Of a stretch of 64,000 nt of DNA, positions 13,101-28,035 are shown one piece after another. Source of the stretch: Pyrus communis (taxonomy: Eukaryota > Streptophyta > Magnoliopsida > Rosales > Rosaceae); the NCBI RefSeq assembly GCF_963583255.1, contig NC_084809.1, positions 2,513,001-2,577,000 on the forward strand. The letters run 5' to 3'. Every line of letters begins with the position of its first letter. Positions within the stretch are counted from its first letter, which is position 1. Made by a program: the position numbers and the translations under genes. The notes beneath the pieces were generated by a model. That model did no database searches. It saw nothing but the letters and a program-made list of their open reading frames with translations, and was not told the origin of the DNA.

Positions 13101-14700
13101 CGAATACCTGAAAATCATGGAAAAAAGAAGTGAAATCTCATCGGCACCACACCACACTTTGGGGACCCTCAAATTGTCACAATCTAAGTTATTATATCTT
13201 TAATTTTACTTTTACTTCATACTTTACAATTAAGAAATTTTTTAATCCGACAATGGAATTAGGTCAGCTAACCTTACATATATACCTCGTATCTTTTAAT
13301 TAGTAGAGCAAGAAACTCAAAAGTCGAGGGAGATAAATGGGGCAACAGAGTCATTCAGTGCACACAGCTCGTCACAAATAGATGTATATGATCATGCCAA
13401 ATCGTACATGCATTTTCGTGTTCAAATCACAGACTTTTATATTTATAATCAGAACCGTTCACATTATTATGAATCACATTGCAAATATCACCTTTGCAAA
13501 ACTTGAAATAAAACTAATGTCTTGTAGCTAATATATCGTAGCAAATACATAAACGGTTTGTAATGCTTTTACAAATACATAAACGGTTTGCAAATATCAG
13601 CTCGTCACAAATAGATGTGTATGACCTTACTTTTAATTGATTTTTAATCGGAGACGATCTTTATAGATCGATTTATAATATGAACGGTTCTGATCATAAA
13701 CACGAAGTTGTATTAATCAGCAACAACGAACAATTTTACGTAAAAACTCCTACTCGCTCTTTAAGCAGCCAAGTATTTTTCTCAAAAGAAAGACAAGCAT
13801 GGGCAAACTTTCTGTAAAGTTCAAGAGCATGGTTTATTAAAGCATGTCTGTAAAGTAGATACAAAACTGATTAGGATTAAACATTGCATGTGTATGAAAT
13901 AGCAGAAAGAGAAGTGATGTGTCATATGGAAATTGGAATGTAATAATTTTACTTAAGGACTTTTAAACAAAGTGTTAATCATTGTTAGCTGTGGGAGGAT
14001 GCTCATTTGGCCGCAAAGTGAAGAACAAGCTGAGGTTGGGATGGCTTTACATTTACAAAAGGGAATGCCCATCTTCTTCGAATGATGGTCTCTGGCATGT
14101 GTTTCTCAGTTGAACTCCATATCGGCTTTTTGGTTTTCAGGAGAATCCAAGAAATAGCTGGGCTAGGAGGAATTCACAAATGTAAAGTTATACCAATGAG
14201 TAACCCTGAAGTTGGCGAATGATCAAACTTCGAGAGCTGTCCTTTCCAGGGTGGTGTGGGAACCGAATGGAAATGAACTTTTGGGTGACTGCTGTTATGA
14301 CATTTCCTAATTGCCAAAGGTTCGGCCTAAAGCCTAGTTTGTGTCATAGCAATCTGGATTGTATGAGAAATTTGAACTCGAATTTAAGGAAGCGGACACA
14401 CTGCCATGATTAACTAACATTTGTTTTAAGATTATATATATCGATTATCGAATGGTTCGACATAAATAGGCACAGGAGCTGAAACCCAAATAGCCCATGA
14501 GCATTATAGGCCCATTTGTAGCTGGATAATTGAAACTCAAACTGAAACCCGTACGAAGGTGAGCCCAGCCCAATAGAACTATTTGATTCTCGCGCTTCAC
14601 AATTCAAATTTCAAATCCACACCCCAAAATATAGAACTAATAACGGTCACGAATAGCTGGATCCCACCAAAACCTCTTTTCAAAATTTGAACACATCCGA
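10156..14700. other. Long gene-poor intergenic region
   Basis: About 4.5 kb without a recognisable gene. Short open frames here have no family motifs and no splice-linked partners. Two diverged ~87-bp direct copies occur at 11364-11450 and 11700-11788, sharing GATTAG.CGAGATTAA and ACCATTACAC. The end of the region (about 14460-14580) contains several GGGCY/AGCCCA motifs close to the alpha-tubulin promoter. Confidence 0.5.
13366..13705. repeat. Segment with paired direct and inverted repeats (degenerate MITE candidate)
   Basis: CAGCTCGTCACAAATAGATG occurs at about 13366 and again at about 13599. ACAAATACATAAACGGTTTG is tandemly doubled between about 13541 and 13590. The block around 13443-13475 (CAGAACCGTTCA) is repeated in inverted orientation at about 13670-13702 (TGAACGGTTCTG) over roughly 30 bp. 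The arms could fold back on about 200 bp of spacer. No target duplication was found. Confidence 0.5.
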
Positions 14701-14721
14701 ATTTCTCGGCTTCATTGCCGT

Positions 14722-14728
14722 TATAAAT
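14722..14728 (+). promoter_or_regulatory. TATA box of alpha-tubulin
   Basis: TATAAAT lies 130 bp upstream of the start codon and is followed by a CT-rich leader (about 14750-14815). The upstream AGCCCA/GGCCCA motifs resemble site II elements of plant proliferation genes. Confidence 0.6.
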
Positions 14729-14848
14729 TCCCAAATCTCACCCTTCTCCCAAATTCAAATCGTCAAATTTGGAACTCCCTCTCTTTCTCTGCAGATCTCG
14801 CTCTCTCCTCTCAGGCGAACAAAGAACCCAAAGAAAGAAATCAACTGA

Positions 14849-16540
<1,692 letters not shown>

Positions 16541-17586
16541 GTTGTTGTCGGTTTAGGCTAAAAAGCTGTTGTTAATGGGTTCCTGCCAATGGACTCATTG
16601 GTTTATTGTTTCTCTTGTTGAAGTTTAGTAGTATTAATGGATGCCTTCTTTTGTCACAACTTGGTCTCGTGACGATGATATTTGGCTTAATTTAACTCCA
16701 AATGCTGAAGCACTTTTGCTACAAGTGTTTTTAACTGAAAATCTGAAGATCTAATTAAAGTCCATCAAAGTGTTTCCTCTACAATACAACTGTAGTCGGG
16801 AATCACTTTTAATTGTCAGAAATCGCTTTTGGCCCTTCATAAGGGATCCCGGGAAAGCGGCGATGTGATTTTTGTTTAACTGTACAGCAACGTTCGCAGA
16901 TCAAACGGCTACAATTTTATCCTAGAAAAAAAAAAAACACAACGATGGAACTTAATTCTAACTCTTCATTTGTCTTCTCGGAATTTTTCATTGCTGCTCT
17001 TGACTTGAAAGCTACCTGTTCTTCTTCCTAAGGAAAAACAATGAAAAGCCCATTAAGATCCAAATAAAGAATATGGGCCAGGCCCAATAACAGGCACAGA
17101 GCTGAAGGCCTGAAAAGTTACGTTATGAAAGAAGGGGAAAAAGTTTGAAACCGCCGTTTGGATGCCGAGAAAATTTCTTAATCTCACAACTAATATTGAT
17201 CTTAACAGAAATTCAGAACTTTCTTTGATCAGATTAGAGGATTTCGAAAAATAATTATTTACTTCTGAAATGAAAATCCACATTTCTGAGGTCCATGAAT
17301 TTTCCTAGCATCCAAACAGCTGCTAAATTTTCCCAGCGTCCAAATAACAGGAATGGTTAAAAGTTCAACCAAACAATTAAAACCACATCCAATAATTGCA
17401 GATCAAGATTTGAAAACAATCAAGAACGCCACCGATTCCAGAAATCGGTCAGAATTCATGGTCTCCAATTCTCTCCTACATAACGAAATCAGAGAAACTA
17501 ACGCAACACATTAATCAATCAATTTCAGAAAAATAGAGGAAAAAATTAACAAACCTGAACATCATTAGCAGAGTTATTAGTGTAGA
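16541..17586. other. 3' flank of alpha-tubulin and intergenic spacer
   Basis: The first ~200 bp after the tubulin stop are T-rich and probably 3' UTR. Further on I see no coding similarity. On the minus strand CAG|GTTTGT at about 17554 and a TTTTTCCTTAG at about 17034 could bound a 3'-UTR intron of the small gene upstream, but this is not proven. Confidence 0.45.
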
Positions 17587-17982
17587 TTAACCGTTGATTG
17601 TGTTCTTGAGAGGCGAGGAAGGCAAGATTGGCCGGGCGAAAAGAACGACGTCAATGCCGTGATAATCTTTTCCAGCTGCAGCGGCAGCACCGATCAGAGC
17701 CGTACTCTCGCCGAGATGCGAGTCCTCCTCTCTGATCCTCAAGATCTGGCTGTGCAGAACGCACCCCGTCTTCTTCGTCGTCCCCCTCCGCCATCGCCCC
17801 ACCGACCTCGGCGACTCCATCTCCTCCGACGATCCCGCGCTGTCCTCCTCCTGGTCTTCCGTACACGCCTTCTTCTCCTTCGAAGATACGGACAGCATGC
17901 TCCGCCGGACCTCCTCCATCGTCTCCCGAATCTCGCTCTGGTTCCGGTTCTCCTCCTCCGGCTTGTGACGCAGTGTCATCAT
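17587..17982 (-). CDS. Small plant protein of unknown function (131 aa)
   Basis: I do not recognise this protein. The single-exon frame starts at ATG 17982 and ends at TAA 17587. The N-terminal half is charged and rich in Glu, Lys and Ser (about residues 5-60). It is followed by a basic patch 'GRWRRGTTKKTG', a block 'VLHSQILRIREEDSHLGES' that looks constrained, an alanine run and a hydrophobic 'GIDVVLFARPILPSSPL' tail. No signal peptide or membrane segment is evident. Support for a real gene: GC content well above the flanks, and a TATAAAA 60 bp upstream of the ATG on the same strand. The opposite-strand frame over the same DNA is Arg/Pro/Leu-rich and looks like a shadow. Nuclear localisation is possible from the basic patch but unproven. 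Confidence 0.55.
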   Translation of the reverse strand: MMTLRHKPEEENRNQSEIRETMEEVRRSMLSVSSKEKKACTEDQEEDSAGSSEEMESPRSVGRWRRGTTKKTGCVLHSQILRIREEDSHLGESTALIGAAAAAGKDYHGIDVVLFARPILPSSPLKNTING

Positions 17983-18044
17983 GTTGGTTGAAACGGCACG
18001 GAACGGATTGCGCAGTGGCGAGAGCTTTGGCTTGGGATCTGAGG

Positions 18045-18051
18045 TTTTATA
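18045..18051 (-). promoter_or_regulatory. TATA box of the 131-aa gene
   Basis: Minus-strand TATAAAA, about 63 bp upstream of the ATG at 17982. The resulting leader would be only ~30 nt. Confidence 0.5.
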
Positions 18052-18249
18052 GCTTTTATTGCGGGTGGAAACTTATGGGAGCGCAACACGTGGAGAATGA
18101 TGAGAGAGAAACGATGGTGTCCACGTGGTGGAGTGATGGGACTTGTGGTTATTATAAACTCCCCGACTCGGAAACCACTCTAACGGTTTTCTTAGCTGTA
18201 GTCATCTGGATTAGGAGGACGAGGCCGTTCCCCGTTTTGTGAGGAAATC

Positions 18250-19500
18250 ACTTTGGTGACTTGGTTTACACTTATCCAAATCCGATTGTGACGGTATTTT
18301 AAATTAACGAGAAAACTTGAACATGATAATTAATCTGTAATTTTGCTTTTATGTTCTTATTTCTTAGAGCGAGAATAATTTGACTAGAACAACCGAAAAT
18401 TTGTTATTGGATAGCCTCAACAACGAAAAATGAGCTTACAGCTTCTAGACTCCTAGTACATCATCGTTGTAACAACATGACACGTGTTTGATTTAGAACA
18501 GTGCCACACAACACCCACACAAAAGATTTTAGTTGTGTGATAGTGAGATGGAAGATTTTATTGGATAATTAATCACACTAATCAACATTAGGATTTAGTG
18601 GTGTGGACGTGGCAGTGGGACAAGTGGCATGCATGGGATTTGAAGGGGGCTATCGAGTCAAATTGAAAATTTTAAGAGCTTGTTTAGTAAATTGGTTGTG
18701 TCAAAATTTGAGATAGACATGATTGGACGTGATAATTTGTGAATCTACTAGAGAGTGAGTTATTTAACTTATTCTTATGCATGAGTTATAAATCATGTCT
18801 TATATGTTCCTACCAATTCAATCTTATCCCAAAGATCCAATCCGTCCAGCCCAGCAAACAGGCACTCAAAGCATGGCCACCCAAGACATTTAAAATAGAA
18901 ACGTGGTCAAATGTGTAATTGCAATAAGATTACGACCAGACTAAACATGGGACACGTAGCGAGGGAGTGTTACCTAAAGTTGATATTCAAATGCAAACCG
19001 TGATACTTTTGGATTCTGAAAATGTGCACGAGAGAGATGGAAACCCGACTCCATACCTACGAACGCCAGCTCTCACCATATTGATCGACATCAATAACGC
19101 AGTTAGATATAGATCGGATATTTTGATTTCATATGTGTTAGTAAACGTATTACTGGTTCTAATTGATCGGATCGGATCCACAACGATATAGTAAACTAAA
19201 ACTCAAGAATTTGAACGAGGAAAATAATTTCCACACCCGTATCTCCTTTTCTACAAATCCATGTAAATTTATGACCTTTGAATAAAATGAAATTGAAAAG
19301 AATCGGGAGACAAAAATATAACGTAAAAAGACCGAGAAGAGAGTGCCCAAGTAACACAAAATTCATTACTTAAAGAGTATTTAAAGCAAAAATTTGAGTT
19401 CTAGTCGCAACAAAACACGAGCAAGAAACGCTTAGTAACATCCACTACAATACGGACTGTAAAGTCGGTAAAAGAAACTAACGATAAAATTGCGGCTCAT
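18250..19500. other. Intergenic DNA, no gene seen
   Basis: About 1.2 kb of AT-rich sequence between the 131-aa gene's promoter and the 3' end of RPS9. No coding similarity or clear transposon ends were recognised. Confidence 0.5.
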
Positions 19501-19537
19501 GATATCAAAACAGTTCCTAACTTGAGAGGCCTCCACT

Positions 19538-21326
<1,789 letters not shown>

Positions 21327-21433
21327 GGCTGGGTAGCCCTAGGTCAGATCCAGAAAGGAGAGTGAGGGAGAGAGGGTGGCTCGCGCTGCCGAGTTCTGAG
21401 AGAAGAGGACGACACAAATGGCACTTTGTTTCG

Positions 21434-21469
21434 CTTTATACGCAAACCCTAAATTGGCTAGAACCCTAA
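21434..21469 (-). promoter_or_regulatory. RPS9 promoter with telo-boxes and TATA-like element
   Basis: AAACCCTAA at 21444-21452 and AACCCTAA at 21462-21469 are telo-box motifs, typical of plant ribosomal protein promoters. The minus strand carries TATAAAG at 21434-21440, about 110 bp upstream of the ATG. A pyrimidine-rich CTCTTCTCTC follows on the coding strand near the expected start site. A TGGGCC site II-like motif lies further up near 21600. Confidence 0.6.
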
Positions 21470-22206
21470 AGGCGCGAGCGTAATGACAAGTTTGCCACTG
21501 TGTTGGTGAAGGGCTTCTGCGTAAAAAGCCCTTTACCTTTGGATTGGACTTTGCCCTTTTCGGGCATGGGCATCGAATTTTGAGCTGCCTACAGTGCAAC
21601 TGGGCCAACTAAAATCCATTATTTAGAGATTTAGTGGGTGGTGTGTGCAGTCTGGTTTGGATAGGTTTTACTTTTGAATTATGGCCGGATCAATCATGAA
21701 GCGGTGCGGTTTGATTTAATTCGGTAAGATGGAGGCGAAGCCAATCCATCCATACGAGTCATGAATCATGAAATCTAAAAATCATTTTGTTTTTAATTTA
21801 AAATTTTAAAACGAATTGGTTATCAAACGAGGTAGTGTTTTATTTTCTGTATCTTTGCATGTACACACCTTTAAAATCTTGTAGTCCTATGAAATGAAAG
21901 GCAACAATTTTATAGTTAAAAGTATAAGCGAAAACAAAAAATTTATTACTTCATGCGACTTATTTAAATCACTAAGCTAACACTCTTAATTATTTAAAAA
22001 CATATGAACGCACACTGGATCCCACCCCACCTTCAGTCTTTGGCTCCACCTTCCACTTTGGTCGTCGACCACAATATTATATAGTGGTAATCAATATGAA
22101 GAAAAAAAATGTCGTGTGCTAAAATCTATGAAATTTGTAGGCGGTTTGATTTTGTTTAGCGGGTTTTCTAAATAGGCAAACATCAAACTATACCAACCTA
22201 ATCACA

Positions 22207-22541
22207 AGCATGTGGTCCAGTAGTAAATAACAGATTACGAGGTTTTTTAAAAGTAAAAACTGGAGGTCTTGGGTTCGAAGCCCGTTGCTGGTGTGAAAGT
22301 CATACTCAAGATTAACCACGAGCTGATGACTCAGTAGTAAATGACGGATTACGAAACTTCCTTAAAACTAAAAACTAGAGGTATCGGGTTCAAAACCCGT
22401 TGCTGGTGTGAAAGCCAGACTTGTGACCAGAGAGAAGCTGAAATGCCTATGTTAATCTTTCCGACTCTCAAAAGGAGTTGATAACCATTGTTTGCCATCA
22501 TTTACCCTCTTAAAAAAAAAAAGTAAAAAAAAAATAAAAAG
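22207..22541 (+). mobile_element. Dimeric tRNA-derived SINE
   Basis: Two head-to-tail copies (about 22207-22314 and 22315-22430) each have a tRNA-like pol III promoter. The first has an A-box-like TGGTCCAGTAGTAAA and a perfect B box GGTTCGAAGCC at 22272-22282. The second has TGACTCAGTAGTAAA and a degenerate B box GGTTCAAAACC at about 22387. Both continue with CCCGTTGCTGGTGTGAAAG. A unique tail follows, ending in an A-rich tract at about 22511-22541. Target duplications were not found. Confidence 0.7.
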
Positions 22542-22789
22542 ACACCATGCTCACGGTCGAGACAGATTTTTTAGCTCAAGTCAAGTGGTGTACACTTTAC
22601 CCACACATCCGTTACAACTCACAAAAGTTGGATTCTCAAAATGACCCTTCCATTTGCTGTACCAGACGCAAGGGTAGGTGGGGGTTAATGGTCTTTTTAG
22701 GCTTCAGAAGGAAGCTAAGGAAGAAAAGAGTTGTTGTCCCGAATTGTCCAAATAAAAGTGCAAGAGCACCGACTTATTTAAAAATAAAC

Positions 22790-23140
22790 TAGTAGAGAGC
22801 ACATACTTTATGTGTGTCTGTGTGAACAATTTCTCTTAATAAGTAAATTTTTATTTTTAATATTACATAATTACTGTTTTGTCATCCTTATGTAAATATT
22901 TTGTATCAAAAGTAAGGGTAAAATTGAAACAATAAGTATAAAAAAAGGGTAAAATAGAAAAAATAGGGATATAGTTGTCGTTTTGTTAAAATGTACAAAA
23001 TTACTATTTTGCCCTTTTTTGGTCAATATTGTATCAAAAGTGAGGGCCAAATAGAAAAAAAGTGGTAAAAAGTTGACAATGAAAGTTCTTTTAATAATAG
23101 TACTAGTATATGAGCACACATAAAGTGTGTGAAAAAATTT
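22790..23140. mobile_element. MITE-like element with palindromic ends (uncertain)
   Basis: ACTAGTAGAGAGCACATACT at the left and ACTAGTATATGAGCACACAT at the right flank about 300 bp of AT-rich DNA. CACATACTTTATGTGTG at the left is matched in inverted orientation by CACACATAAAGTGTGTG at the right. Inside, a diverged block 'TTTTGTATCAAAAGT(A/G)AGGG' is doubled. It is no longer than a typical MITE and has no coding content. Confidence 0.4.
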
Positions 23141-23756
23141 ATTATTTTTGTTTTTGAATAGAAGGAGAGAGGAAGAGGGTAATAAAGAATGTGGGGTGGG
23201 AAGTTTTTTTTATATTTTTAATTAGACATATATTAGGATTACATGTAGGTTAGACTTTGAAAAAAAAATAACAAAATTTGGTTGTGTGAAATTACATTTA
23301 TGCCTCATATTTCTTATCCATATTCTGTTTTAATTAGAAGGTTAAACTGATAATTTCATAAGATTTTGGTTGATAATGAATGTTTTATTAATGAGTAGAA
23401 ATAATAGTATAGATATTTTTTTTTAACAGATAAATAAATAAATCATAAAATAAATAAAGCCGTCGGCATCTCTCTCTCTCTCTCTCGTCACCGTTACCAT
23501 TATCCCCAAATTTCCCCGTTATTTGCGCTGGTTCATCTCCCCCATTCCAATACGAAACCCTAATTTCTTCAACCATCTCGAAACCCCTACGACTCCAAAA
23601 CCCACTTCTCGCATGCTCTGATTCGTTTTCCCTTCTTCCCAATTCGGGACAACAGCTAGGGTTTTCTCGCAGTACCCGAACCGTCCAATCTCAATCGGGT
23701 TTCTAGGGTCCGGAATCGGAGGTTTTAGGGTTTTGAGCTGAGTTGAGTTCGAGAAG

Positions 23757-26700
23757 ATGAGTGCTCAGAAGAAGAGGAACTTCCAAATTGAGGCCTTCAA
23801 GCATCGGGTCGTGGTTGATCCCAAGTACGCTGAGAAGACGTGGAAGATCCTGGAGCATGCGATTCATGAAATTTACAATCACAACGCTAGCGGGCTTAGC
23901 TTCGAGGAGCTCTACAGGTTTGCTACTCGGTTTTACGTTTAAAGCAAAAGGATATGTAAATATGTGTGAATTATGATCTAGTTTTTGGGTAATGAAAATA
24001 TTGATGCTTGTTAAGAGGTGATAATTTGCTTTGTGTATGCTGGATTTGGTTGGATAACTTCATTTCTGAACACTAGTAGTTGAGGTTTGATTAATTTGTG
24101 AGATACAGCTTTCAGTTTGATCATCTTACTCTTTAATTGTTTTTTTTCGTGATCCATTTTCTCGGTTTACATGTTGATTTAGGTGTAAATGGTGGTCCCT
24201 ATTATTATTTTGAATTGTTTGCATGTTGCCCTTCTGTCGGTGAGAGCTTACTGTGGGTAGTTATGGTTGGAAAATGAGTGATTCTAGGCTATCAAAAGAG
24301 TTGGAATATCTTAGGGAGTGTAGGCATATTTGGTTCTGAAGTTAAGTGTCACGATGGTTCGAGGATGTATTAGATCATTGTATTATCTCTTATCTATGTT
24401 GCTTATATGTGGCTAGTTATGGTAGGAAAATGAGTGATTCTAGGCTATATTAAGAAGTGGAATATCTTAGGGAGTGTAGGCATATTTGGTTCCGAAGTTA
24501 ATTGTCACAATGGTTCTAGGATATGTTTTCAGTTGATCATGAGGTTCTAGGATATCATTGTATAATCTCTTAAGTCTTATCTACGCTGCTTATATCTGTT
24601 CTACTTTATCATTTGTGCTGATTTATGCTATAGAGTGTTAGAATATCCCCCTGTAGTGCATTTGATGGTGATCTCCCACATATTTTATGTTCACTGCACT
24701 TTAATGCTCATTCCGTTCTTCTCCTTGTTTCAAACGGTTTTGTAGTTCAAGATATTGGAATGATCCTAAACTGTGTTTCATTTTGCAATATAACTTGGAA
24801 GTGCATATCATTCTTATGTTATAACTACTGTTTGTTTTACATCGTGAAACTTTATGCTTCTGATGTTTAAGATTATGGCATGAATTCAGGAATGCTTACA
24901 ATATGGTGCTGCACAAATTTGGAGAGAAACTCTACTCTGGTCTGGTGACAACCATGACTTGTCATCTAAAAGATATATCTAAGTCAATTGAAGCTGCACA
25001 GGGTGAGTTGTTTTTGGAAGAGCTGAACCGGAAGTGGGCAGACCATAACAAAGCGTTGCAGATGGTTCGAGACATATTGATGTACATGGACAGGACTTTC
25101 ATCCCAAGCACCCACAAAACCCCTGTTCATGAGCTTGGGTTAAACCTGTGGAGGGATGTTGTTATCCACGCTACCAAAACCCAGTTGAGGCTGTTGGATA
25201 CACTTCTTGAGCTTGTGCATAGAGAAAGGAGTGGTGAAGTAATTAACAGAGGCTTGATGAGGAATATTATAAAAATGTTAATGGATTTAGGTTCTACTGT
25301 TTATCAAGATGACTTTGAGAAGCATTTTCTTGAGGTTTCAGCTGATTTTTACCGCTGTGAGTCTCAGGAGTTCATAGAGTCATGTGATTGTGGGAACTAT
25401 TTAAAGAAGGCTGAGAGACGCTTAATGGAAGAAATGGAAAGAGTCTCCCAGTATTTGGATGCTAGAAGTGAAGCTAAGATAACTAATGTGGTGGAGAAGG
25501 AGATGATTGAAAATCACATGAACAGACTAGTTCATATGGAGAGCTCAGGTTTAGTTAATATGCTTGTGGATGACAAATATGACGACTTGGGAAGAATGTA
25601 TAGCTTGTTTCGCAGGGTGCAGAATGGACTTGTAATAGTACGAGATGTCATGACCGCTTACATCCGAGATACTGGTAAGCAGCTAGTTACTGACCCAGAA
25701 AGGTTAAGGGATCCTGTAGATTTTGTGCAGCGTCTCCTGGATTTGAAGGATAAATATGACAAAGTTATCAGCTCGGCGTTTAACAATGACAAAACATTCC
25801 AAAATGCTCTAAATTCCTCCTTTGAATACTTCATTAATTTGAATGCCCGGTCCCCAGAGTTCATATCTCTGTTTGTGGATGACAAGCTTCGGAAAGGTCT
25901 AAGAGGGGTTAGTGAGGAGGATGTAGAGGTTGTACTGGACAAGGTCATGATGCTTTTCCGTTATCTTCATGAGAAAGATGTCTTTGAAAAGTATTACAAG
26001 CAACACTTGGCAAAGAGGCTTCTTTCTGGGAAGACTGTTTCTGATGATGCGGAAAGAAGTCTGATTGTTAAGCTCAAAACAGAGTGTGGATATCAGTTTA
26101 CTTCTAAGTTGGAGGGTATGTTCACTGATATGAAGACCTCTCAGGATACAATGCATGAATTCTACTCAACTGTCGGAGCTCAGTTAGGCGACAGCCCAAC
26201 ACTAACTGTCCAGGTCCTCACCACAGGTTCATGGCCTACTCAACCAAGTGCGACCTGCAACCTTCCAGCAGAAATTTTGTGGGTATGTGAGAAGTTCAAG
26301 AGTTACTATCTTGGGACCCATACTGGCCGGAGATTGTCCTGGCAAACTAATATGGGCACAGCTGATTTGAAATCAACCTTTGGAAAGGGCCAGAAGCATG
26401 AGCTGAATGTTTCCACATATCAGATGTGTGTACTGATGCTATTTAACGACGCTGACCGGTTGACGTATAAGAAAATAGAGCAGGCTACAGAGATACCAGC
26501 CGTTGACTTGAAGAGGTGCCTGCAATCTCTGGCATGTGTCAAGGGGAAGAATGTTCTTCGGAAGGAGCCAATGAGCAAGGACATAGCTGAGGAGGATGTC
26601 TTCTTCTTTAATGACAAGTTCACAAGCAAGTCCTTCAAGGTAAAGATAGGTACTGTGGTTGCACAAAGGGAGTCCGAACCAGAAAATCAAGAAACCCGAC

Positions 26701-26930
26701 AGAGAGTAGAGGAAGACAGGAAGCCCCAGATTGAAGCAGCAATTGTGAGGATCATGAAGTCTAGGCGGGTCCTGGATCACAATAACATTGTCGCGGAGGT
26801 GACGAAACAGCTGCAGGCGCGATTCTTGCCCAACCCTGTTGTAATAAAGAAACGAATCGAGTCCCTCATTGAGCGGGAGTTTTTGGAGAGGGATAAAATG
26901 GATCGAAAATTGTACAGGTACCTTGCTTGA
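23757..26930 (+). CDS. CUL3: Cullin 3 (CUL3A/B-like)
   Basis: Scaffold of BTB-CUL3-RBX1 ubiquitin ligases. The N-terminal cullin repeats bind BTB adaptor proteins and the C-terminal domain binds RBX1. Two exons, 23757-23917 and 24890-26930, joined at an AG|G codon, give 2202 bp and 733 aa, the usual plant CUL3 length. The start ('MSAQKKRNFQIEAFKHRVVVDPKYAEKTW') matches plant CUL3. The cullin homology region includes 'EKDVFEKYYKQHLAKRLL'. The C-terminal winged-helix domain has 'IVRIMKSRRVLDHN', with Lys677 as the expected NEDD8 attachment site, and ends in 'DRKLYRYLA'. The leader contains a CT microsatellite (about 23469-23487) and TAGGGTTTT motifs. The single 972-bp intron carries a tandem duplication. 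The gene looks intact. Confidence 0.97.
24258..24599. repeat. 156-bp imperfect tandem duplication inside the CUL3 intron
   Basis: The unit starts TAGTTATGGT.GGAAAATG at 24258 and recurs at 24414. Both copies share TGGAATATCTTAGGGAGTG and GGCATATTTGGTTC. The second copy contains an extra GGTTCTAGGATAT insertion. The duplication lies wholly in the intron and does not affect splice sites. Confidence 0.85.
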
Positions 26931-28035
26931 AAAGAAAAACTACGGTCGGTTTCTTTTCTTATTTATTTGTGGCGTTCGGCACAAGCCTGTATAATTTATC
27001 CTACGTTTGGTTGGTCGGAATATTGTTGTTGGATCATTACGGGCTGTTGGTGGGTTCCGATGAAGTTAAATTCATGCATCTTTGTTGCTTAATCTTTCCG
27101 CATGTTTATTCAGCTTGAACTTTTCTGAATGGGATGATGGAACTGTGTTGGAAAGAATCACTCCTCCTATTGCTTCTGGTATTACATGCTGATGTTCATT
27201 AATAGCTTGCGAAACGATTGATATACTCCTCGACGCCCGACGGAGAATACCATTTCGCACGAAGCTGAGCAACTGAGCAGAATCTGTTGAGTTTTATGAC
27301 ACGTTTACGTAACCGTAATGAAAATATGAGGAATTAAATTGAGGGGTTGGAAGTCAAAATCAGATTTTTGTTGAAGTTGTTTACTTAAATATTCTGTAAT
27401 CGAAATAGAAATGACATTAATTTCATAAAGTTGTTTACTAATTCAATGGAATTGGAATATAAATAATTATGATTACTAAAATGCCCTTGTCCCAAATCAA
27501 ATATTTTATGTACTAAAATTTGATATGATATATAATAGTAAGAAAAAAAATTAAATTTTTTTTTATTTTTATTTCATAGACATACTAAAATGCTTTTGTT
27601 TATTTTTTATTTTTATATAAATTTAAGTATTTACTTTAATATTTAAATTTTCTTTCTCAAATTGTAGTTTCTTCTCTTCGGCATATGCATGGAGTTGCGC
27701 ATAATGTAAATGAGGGCATAATAGGAAGAAAAAATGCATTCCTGATTCCCTTACCCTCTTGGAATTCAAATACCTCATCTATCTAGGGAATCCCACTCCT
27801 CCAATTTCAGGAATTGCATTCCTTGTTTCGGGTGGGGCCCACCACAATAATGATTCCCCAATATTTAGTAAAAATTGGAATAATCCATAATCGGAATTCA
27901 ATTCCCTTTTTTTTTATTCCCATTATCCTTACATAAATGCGCTCTTAGATGCAGACGGCTACGCTAACGAACAACGGAGTTGAAGACTTCACAACTATCA
28001 AAAGCTTTATATGTATATGGGAGTGAACTTTATAA
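26931..28035. other. CUL3 3' flank and AT-rich intergenic DNA
   Basis: The first few hundred bases probably hold the CUL3 3' UTR. About 27340-27950 is AT-rich with repeated GGAATTGGAATA/GGAATTCAATTCC-like words and GTTGTTTACT motifs, suggestive of a decayed MITE, but I could not define its ends. Confidence 0.4.

Noticed and set aside
14219..14413. 64-aa frame upstream of alpha-tubulin
   Set aside because: No motif, no splice partner, and it lies in repeat-poor but non-conserved-looking DNA.
17659..17991. 110-aa plus-strand frame opposite the 131-aa gene
   Set aside because: Arg/Pro/Leu-rich composition typical of an antisense shadow; the TATA box and leader fit the minus strand.
27340..27950. 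Possible MITE downstream of CUL3
   Set aside because: GGAATTGGAATA-like words suggest a decayed element, but no matching ends or target duplication could be set.
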